From: CAYMRB01 sp964392615
GTDB taxonomy: Bacteria; Planctomycetota; UBA8108
Reading direction: 5' to 3'
NCBI GenBank assembly: GCA_964392615.1
Contig: CAYMRB010000140.1
Coordinates: 1 to 20,963, forward strand
DNA: 20,963 nt
Positions within the stretch are counted from its first letter, which is position 1. Each line of letters starts with the position of its first letter. The notes under the pieces are model-generated. The model did no database searches. It saw only the letters and a list, made by a program, of their open reading frames with translations, and was not told the origin of the DNA. The translations under genes were made by a program, and so were the position numbers. Below, in pieces: positions 16,702 to 20,963 of this stretch.

Positions 16702-17609
16702 GCGACCTGGACGCGGCGCTACAGGCGGGGCTCGTCGTGCTGGCGGGTGTCGTCGGCGTCGTTGCCGGGCGCGCGTGTGGCGCCATTCGCGGTCGGCTGT
16801 GGAGCGTCGGTTTCGTCGTGCCGCTCCTGCTCGTCGCGATCGTCGGCGTCGTGCGGTATCGACCGTGGCTCGGCTTCGTGCCACCGTTTGCGTGGATCCT
16901 CGGCGGTCAGGTGCAGTACCACGTCGCGGCGTTCGCCGTCGCGTGTCTGTTGACGTCGCCGCTGTCGCGCTTGTCGACCGTGCGCGTGCGAGCGCTCGTC
17001 TCGGTGTTCATGGCGCTGATCGTCGTCTACTACACGGTTGCCCCGGTCGTCCTTCCCGTCGTGCTGCGCGCGAAGCATCGCGCGCTCGATACGGTCATCG
17101 ACGGGAACGGCGTCTGTCTGCAGACCGATGCCTACACGTGCGGTCCGGCTGCGTCGGTGACCGCCTTGCGCCGGCTCGGAGTCGACGCGACGATCGGCGA
17201 GGTCGCGGTCATCGCGTGGACCGGGCCGACCGTCGGTACCGCGCCGGACATCCTGGCTCGGGCGTTGGAGGCGCGCTTCGGCGGCGATGGGATCCGCGCC
17301 GAGTACCGCACGTTCGAATCGATCCGCGACCTGCCGCGTGACGGCGTGACCATCGCGGTCGTGAAGCTGACGTTCATGATCGACCACTACGTCGCGGTGT
17401 TCGGTGTCGACGCGACGCACGTGGCGGTCGGTGACCCGCTCAAAGGGCTCGTACGACTGCCGCGCGAGGAGTTCGGCGAGCGGTGGCGCCATACGGGAGT
17501 CGTGCTACAGCGGGAGCTGCCGCCGGCAACCGACCCCGCCGCCACACCGACCGCCGACGCCCCTGACGAAGCGAGACCGCAGCATGCCCCTCGACCCGCA
17601 GGCCCGTGA
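16698..17609 (+). CDS. membrane-anchored C39-like cysteine peptidase
   Basis: 303-residue protein if TTG 16698 is the start. AAGGAG at 16686-16691 is six bases from this TTG, whereas the in-frame GTG 16692 directly abuts it; the TTG overlaps the previous stop as TTGA. The N-terminal ~120 residues hold about four hydrophobic membrane segments (for example VGFVVPLLLVAIVGVV and LVSVFMALIVVYYTVAPVV). The C-terminal domain is papain-like C39: oxyanion Gln142 and catalytic Cys148 in CLQTDAYTCGPAA, His230 in MIDHYVAV, Asp246 in AVGDPLKG. C39 domains usually cleave double-glycine leaders within ABC exporters; here no ABC transporter or leader peptide is adjacent, as is common for stand-alone planctomycete members. 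A Pro/Ala-rich tail ends inside the next gene. Confidence 0.85.
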   Translation: MSDLDAALQAGLVVLAGVVGVVAGRACGAIRGRLWSVGFVVPLLLVAIVGVVRYRPWLGFVPPFAWILGGQVQYHVAAFAVACLLTSPLSRLSTVRVRALVSVFMALIVVYYTVAPVVLPVVLRAKHRALDTVIDGNGVCLQTDAYTCGPAASVTALRRLGVDATIGEVAVIAWTGPTVGTAPDILARALEARFGGDGIRAEYRTFESIRDLPRDGVTIAVVKLTFMIDHYVAVFGVDATHVAVGDPLKGLVRLPREEFGERWRHTGVVLQRELPPATDPAATPTADAPDEARPQHAPRPAGP

Positions 17610-18516
17610 AGTCCTCGACCGTCTCGCTGCGGTCGACCTGCCGCCGATCGAACAGCAATCGCCCGCGCGCGCGCGCGAGATCATGCTGCTGCGCACGATC
17701 GGGCTCGGCGAGCCGCCCGCGATCGCGTCGATGGAAGATCGGCGCGTGCCGGTCGACGGAGGCGAGATCGACGTCCGCGTGTATCGCCCGGCGACGGAGG
17801 GTGAGCTGCCGGTGCTCGTGTACTTCCACGGTGGCGGCTGGGTGATCGGCTGCATTCGGACGCACGACGCTCTGTGCCGAGCGCTGGCGAACGCGTCCGG
17901 ATTCGCGGTCGTCGCGGTCGACTACCGCCTGGCGCCGGAGCACCGCTATCCGACGGCCGTCGAGGACTGCTGGGCCGCGACGCGCTGGGTCGCCGACAAC
18001 GCCGAGGAGCTCGGCGTCGACCCGCATCGCCTCGTCGTCGGAGGCGACAGCGCCGGTGGCAACCTCGCGGCGGTCGTCGCGCTCCTGGCGCGCGATCGGG
18101 GCGGGCTCGAGCTCGCGGGGCAGATCCTCGTCTACCCGATCACCGACTGCGATCTCGACACGCCGTCGTCGCTCACGAACGCCGAGGGATACAACCTGAC
18201 GCGAGCCGCGATGCGTTGGTTCTGGGACCACTACCTCCCGGAGGAGAAGCGCCGGAAAGAGCCGCTCGCCTCGCCTCTACAGGCCGACAGCCTCGCCGGC
18301 TTGGCCCCCGCGCTCGTCCAGACCGCCGAGTTCGATCCGCTGCGCGATGAGGGCGAAGCCTACGCACACCGTTTGATCGAGGCCGGGGTCGACGCGACTT
18401 TGACGCGATACGATGGCCTGATCCACGGCTACATCCGCATGACGGGCCAGATCGACCGAGCGCAGGACGCGAACGACGAGATCGTCGCGGCGCTGAAGCG
18501 GTTCGCTTCGCTATAG
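17584..18516 (+). CDS. alpha/beta hydrolase, HSL (family IV) esterase
   Basis: 310-residue carboxylesterase of the hormone-sensitive-lipase family. The oxyanion-hole motif is YFHGGGWVIG (about residue 80), the nucleophile Ser156 lies in GGDSAGGN, Asp251 in TAEFDPLRDEG, and His281 in GLIHGY, a complete triad. VDYRLAPEHRYPTAVEDC is the usual family block between oxyanion loop and nucleophile. There is no signal peptide, so it is probably cytoplasmic; it likely hydrolyses short-chain acyl esters, substrate unknown. ATG 17584 starts 26 bp before the C39 stop in another frame, which implies translational coupling and membership in the 16036-18516 operon. Its TAG stop lies in the palindrome CTATAG shared with the opposite gene. 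Confidence 0.93.
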   Translation: MPLDPQAREVLDRLAAVDLPPIEQQSPARAREIMLLRTIGLGEPPAIASMEDRRVPVDGGEIDVRVYRPATEGELPVLVYFHGGGWVIGCIRTHDALCRALANASGFAVVAVDYRLAPEHRYPTAVEDCWAATRWVADNAEELGVDPHRLVVGGDSAGGNLAAVVALLARDRGGLELAGQILVYPITDCDLDTPSSLTNAEGYNLTRAAMRWFWDHYLPEEKRRKEPLASPLQADSLAGLAPALVQTAEFDPLRDEGEAYAHRLIEAGVDATLTRYDGLIHGYIRMTGQIDRAQDANDEIVAALKRFASL

Positions 18517-19518
18517 ATCCCTGTCGCCCGGCGCCCGCACCGGGCTCGGCGCGCCGCCCGTCGCGGCAAAGCGGATTGACGCGTTCGACGAGCGGACGTC
18601 GATCGTGCCGCGGCCTTCGCCCAAGCGCACGTTCAGGTGCCCGCGACTGGTGTTCGCCCCGAAGTGGGGCGGTGGCAGGTCGGCGCGGATGCGCCAGTTC
18701 GACGTTCGCAGCTGGACGTCGGCGTCAGTCGTGCGCGGAACGGTCAGGTCGACGGAGCCGTTCGAGGTCGATACGACGATGTTCGGCCGCGCCGACAGCT
18801 TGTCCACGCGGGCGTCGATCGACGCGTTCGTCGATCGAAGCACCAGGTCGCCCGTGACCGACGGGGCGCTGATGGCGCCATTGGAGGTCACGGCTCGGAT
18901 CCGACCGCCGGCCACGTCTTCGAGGACGATCGAGGCGTTCGACGTCTCGACGTCGACATCGCCACGACAGCGTCGTACGCGTGTGGCGCCGTTCGACGTG
19001 CGCAGCCGCACCGCGCCGCGGACGTCAGCGACGTGCACGTCGCCGTTGCGGGTCGACGCCTCCACTCCGGAGTTCAGCCCTTGCACCTGGATTCGACCGT
19101 TCGACGTGTCGAGGCGCAGCAGCAGCCCCGTCGGCACGGTGAGCGAGAACCTGGCGCCCCAGCTGCCGCCGCCGAAGCCGCCGGGAGGGGGCTCGGCCTC
19201 GACGCGGAGCGCGCCGCTGGACGATTCGGGCGGCTCGATCCGGATCTCGATTTTCGCGGCGCGTACTGCCGCGAACGAGTGCGTCGGCGACGTCGCGTAC
19301 TTCGTGCACGACAGGGTGATTTCGTCGACGTTCTCGACGCAGACGACGTCGATGGGGCCGTTGCGGGTCGCGACGATGATCTCATCGACGCCGGCGGCGG
19401 AGATGCTCTGCGAGAACTCCTCCACGGCGCTATGACGCTGACTGTGGACCGAGCACGACGACAGAAGGCAGGCGGCGACCACTGCGGTGCAGCACGTCGA
19501 GATGGGGCGCGGCGTCAT
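18511..19518 (-). CDS. DUF4097-type beta-repeat lipoprotein
   Basis: 335-residue protein. The N-terminus is a lipoprotein signal with lipobox LLSSC (Cys22). The body is an adhesin-like repeat of the DUF4097 family: about eleven copies of the turn [TS]-x-N-[GA] followed by alternating hydrophobic residues, roughly every 20-22 residues (ATRNGPIDV, DTSNGRIQV, STRNGDVHV, RTSNGATRV, ETSNASIVL, VTSNGAISA, STNASIDA, STSNGSVDL, RTSNWRIRA, SSNASIRF). Such repeats are expected to form a beta-helix/solenoid on the cell surface or in the periplasm. Function in the family is unknown; some are linked to envelope-stress sigma/anti-sigma loci, but none is visible here. It lies 69 bp after the DUF2784 gene on the same strand and may be co-transcribed. 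Confidence 0.88.
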   Translation of the reverse strand: MTPRPISTCCTAVVAACLLSSCSVHSQRHSAVEEFSQSISAAGVDEIIVATRNGPIDVVCVENVDEITLSCTKYATSPTHSFAAVRAAKIEIRIEPPESSSGALRVEAEPPPGGFGGGSWGARFSLTVPTGLLLRLDTSNGRIQVQGLNSGVEASTRNGDVHVADVRGAVRLRTSNGATRVRRCRGDVDVETSNASIVLEDVAGGRIRAVTSNGAISAPSVTGDLVLRSTNASIDARVDKLSARPNIVVSTSNGSVDLTVPRTTDADVQLRTSNWRIRADLPPPHFGANTSRGHLNVRLGEGRGTIDVRSSNASIRFAATGGAPSPVRAPGDRDL

Positions 19519-19587
19519 GGATCCCTCCGAGATGTCTCTGCTCTCTCGAACGTACGCCGGCGGCGCCAGCGGGTTCCCGCGAAATCG

Positions 19588-20034
19588 CTACCCGCGGCCC
19601 TCCTGCTGCCTGGCCCGGCGCCGCGTCCAGAACCCTGGCGGCCGGGGGCGCACGAAAATGAAGCTCCCGACGAGCAGCGCGAAGAACGCGACGTAGATGA
19701 TCATGAACGTCGACGGCTCGAGCTGGAAGAACATCAGCCGGTGGGTCCAGTACTCGACGAATCCCTGGTCGCGATACCCCGTCTGCCCCGCGCGGATGCG
19801 GCATTCGCTCTCCCAGGTCGTCAACGGGCACACGATGCCGCTGACCGACTCGAACACGACGACGCCCATCAGAAGCAAGTGGATCGCCCGGAACCAGATA
19901 TTCCGCACCCACTGCCACCGGCAGAAGAAGCCGATCCAGACGACCGGCAGCGCGAGGGCGACGAACGACACGAACGCGAAGTGGACGATGACGATCGCAT
20001 CAGCCAGCAGCGCCCAGTAGGTTTCGTCGGACAT
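19588..20034 (-). CDS. DUF2784 family membrane protein
   Basis: 148-residue integral membrane protein of the DUF2784 family. Hydrophobic segments include LLADAIVIVHFAFVSFVAL (N-terminal, with the family's His), IHLLLMGVVVFESVSGIVC and FMIIYVAFFALLVGSFIFV. The signature CPLTTWESECRIRAG matches the conserved 'CPLT.lE..lR..aG' block, followed by GFVEYWTHRL. The C-terminus is short and basic. ATG 20034 is preceded on the minus strand by GAGAGGG. No biochemical role is established for the family. Divergent from the dehydrogenase gene across a 100-bp spacer; followed by the DUF4097 lipoprotein gene. Confidence 0.9.
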   Translation of the reverse strand: MSDETYWALLADAIVIVHFAFVSFVALALPVVWIGFFCRWQWVRNIWFRAIHLLLMGVVVFESVSGIVCPLTTWESECRIRAGQTGYRDQGFVEYWTHRLMFFQLEPSTFMIIYVAFFALLVGSFIFVRPRPPGFWTRRRARQQEGRG

Positions 20035-20095
20035 GGATAGGCCCTCTCGGACGGCGGAATTCAAGTGACGGCCGGCGGAATCCGGTGAGGATGGG

Positions 20096-20109
20096 GCGGT
20101 CCTGACCGC
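20096..20109. promoter_or_regulatory. 6+2+6 bp palindrome in divergent spacer
   Basis: GCGGTC and GACCGC flank a CT spacer in the 100-bp region between the divergent DUF2784 and dehydrogenase genes. The CT spacer and TCCTGA core resemble the longer palindrome at 5661-5680. It is a possible operator, but a 12-bp dyad is not rare in GC-rich DNA. Confidence 0.25.
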
Positions 20110-20134
20110 ACCGTCGCCGGAGTCGCCGATCTCA

Positions 20135-20963
20135 ATGCACAGCCTACCTCGTTCGTCACTCGTCGTCGCCCTGTTCGTCGGCGCTCTCCTGTGCGGCCAG
20201 CCCGCGAGCTGCGCGGAGTCTCTCCCTGCACCGATCGGCGAGTTCGTGCCGGTCGACACGTCCCTCGTGATGGGATCGCCCGATCCGCTGCCGCCGCTCG
20301 CGGTGGAGATCGCCTATCCGAATCTCGAGTTCGTGCGCCCGCTCGTCTACACGCACGCTGGCGACGGGTCCGGACGGGTCTTCGTCGGCACGCAGCGCGG
20401 CGAGATCTTCGTCTTCCCGAATCGCCGCGACGTCACCGCGGCGAAGCTCTTCCTCGATCTGCGCGACGTCGTCTCGCGCGACAAGAACGAGGAGGGGCTG
20501 ATGGGCGTCGCGTTTCACCCGGGCTACCGCGAGAACGGTCGGTTCTTCGTGTACTACTCGGCTCGCGGCCTCCAATCCGTCGTCGCGGAGTTCACGGTCG
20601 CTCGGAACGATCCCGACCGCGCCGTGCGCGGCTCCGAGAAGGAGATCCTGCGCGTCAAGCAGCCGTACTGGAACCACAACGGCGGCTCGCTCGAGTTCGG
20701 GTCCGACGGCAAGCTCTACATCGCGCTGGGCGACGGGGGATCGGCGAACGACCCGCACGGCCATGGTCAGAACCTCGCGACGCTTCTCGGCTCGATTCTG
20801 CGGATCGATGTCGATCGTCGGGATGCGGGCCGTGCGTACGCGATTCCGCCAGACAACCCGTTCGTGAGCCGCGCGGGCGCGCGAGGGGAGATCTGGGCCT
20901 ACGGGCTCCGCAATCCCTGGAAGATGCACTTCGACCGCCTGCCCGGCGCGCTGTGGATCGGCG
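20135..20963 (+). CDS. glucose/sorbosone dehydrogenase-type PQQ beta-propeller enzyme (5' part)
   Basis: Partial gene running off the right edge; 276 complete codons are visible. A Sec signal peptide (HSLPRSSLVVALFVGALLCG, then QPASCA) is followed by the soluble aldose/sorbosone dehydrogenase propeller: VGTQRGEIFVFPN, EEGLMGVAFHPGYRENGRFF with the catalytic-type His, WNHNGGSLEFGSDGKLYIAL, GDGGSANDPHGHGQNLATLL, GSILRIDVDR and EIWAYGLRNPWKMHFD. Family members (YliI-like Asd, sGDH-like) bind PQQ and oxidise aldoses in the periplasm. ATG 20135 is followed directly by the signal; GGAG at 20119-20122 is a distant ribosome site. The C-terminal half, with the rest of the cofactor site and any fused cytochrome c or DUF1080-like domain, is beyond the window. 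Confidence 0.9.
   Translation, partial: MHSLPRSSLVVALFVGALLCGQPASCAESLPAPIGEFVPVDTSLVMGSPDPLPPLAVEIAYPNLEFVRPLVYTHAGDGSGRVFVGTQRGEIFVFPNRRDVTAAKLFLDLRDVVSRDKNEEGLMGVAFHPGYRENGRFFVYYSARGLQSVVAEFTVARNDPDRAVRGSEKEILRVKQPYWNHNGGSLEFGSDGKLYIALGDGGSANDPHGHGQNLATLLGSILRIDVDRRDAGRAYAIPPDNPFVSRAGARGEIWAYGLRNPWKMHFDRLPGALWIG

Noticed and set aside
14697..16884. Two long minus-strand open frames (14697-16055 and 15709-16884)
   Set aside because: They cross the intergenic hairpins and oppose well-supported plus-strand genes; compositions are typical shadows.
18637..20040. A 467-codon plus-strand open frame opposite the DUF4097 and DUF2784 genes
   Set aside because: It spans two genes and their spacer on the other strand and has no motif of its own.

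Overview
The window is high-GC, gene-dense bacterial DNA. It most likely comes from a planctomycete (phylum Planctomycetota). The support is a DUF1549/DUF1553 protein followed by a DUF1501 protein in one operon, Tat-type signals of the R-R-x-F-L-R-R kind, a secreted giant protein with planctomycete-style 'DCNxNGxxDExD' and terminal 'GDADGDG...DPTDDxLxC' calcium motifs, a Tat-exported sugar-phosphate-isomerase-like protein, an M64 peptidase and a sugar dehydrogenase of the PQQ-dependent type. No rRNA, tRNA, CRISPR array, insertion sequence or phage module was seen. It looks like ordinary chromosome rich in exported proteins.

Layout from left to right. A GTCGGC-rich tract opens the window and leads into a NIF3-family protein (126-980, +). 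This converges on an orphan prepilin-like gene (989-1444, -). Next is a two-gene minus-strand operon, the DUF1549/DUF1553 protein (5594-3051) followed by the DUF1501 protein (3027-1531). A divergent promoter region holding a 9+2+9 bp palindrome separates it from a plus-strand pair. The first member is an exported thioredoxin-fold protein whose reading frame is cut by an in-frame TGA just after the signal peptide (5781-6446). The second is a secreted M64 zinc peptidase (6536-7981); a 14-bp x4 tandem repeat lies between them. A convergent minus-strand sugar-phosphate-isomerase-like gene follows (9034-7997).

The centre is one 1832-residue secreted protein (9300-14798, +). It has a signal anchor/peptide, a Ca-binding-like segment, fourteen FG-GAP/VCBS blades (two seven-bladed propellers), a phosphohistidine swivel domain, a PPDK/PEP-synthase/glucan-water-dikinase-like ATP-binding domain, an unknown beta-rich region and a dockerin/EF-hand-like C-terminus. 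This is the most unusual object in the window: a dikinase catalytic core placed outside the cytoplasm. Its stop codon is the first unit of a (TGATC)5 tandem repeat and a hairpin follows.

Downstream come a basic secreted protein of unknown function (14991-15770), a 265-bp spacer of lower GC rich in inverted repeats, and a tightly overlapping plus-strand trio: a predicted DNA-binding-like protein with a coiled-coil tail, a membrane-anchored C39 cysteine peptidase, and an HSL-family esterase. The esterase ends in a CTATAG palindrome shared with the converging DUF4097 lipoprotein gene (19518-18511, -), which lies behind a DUF2784 membrane protein (20034-19588, -). A divergent glucose/sorbosone-dehydrogenase-type gene (20135 onward, +) runs off the right edge.

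All functional calls rest on motif reading by eye; no database search or structure prediction was run.
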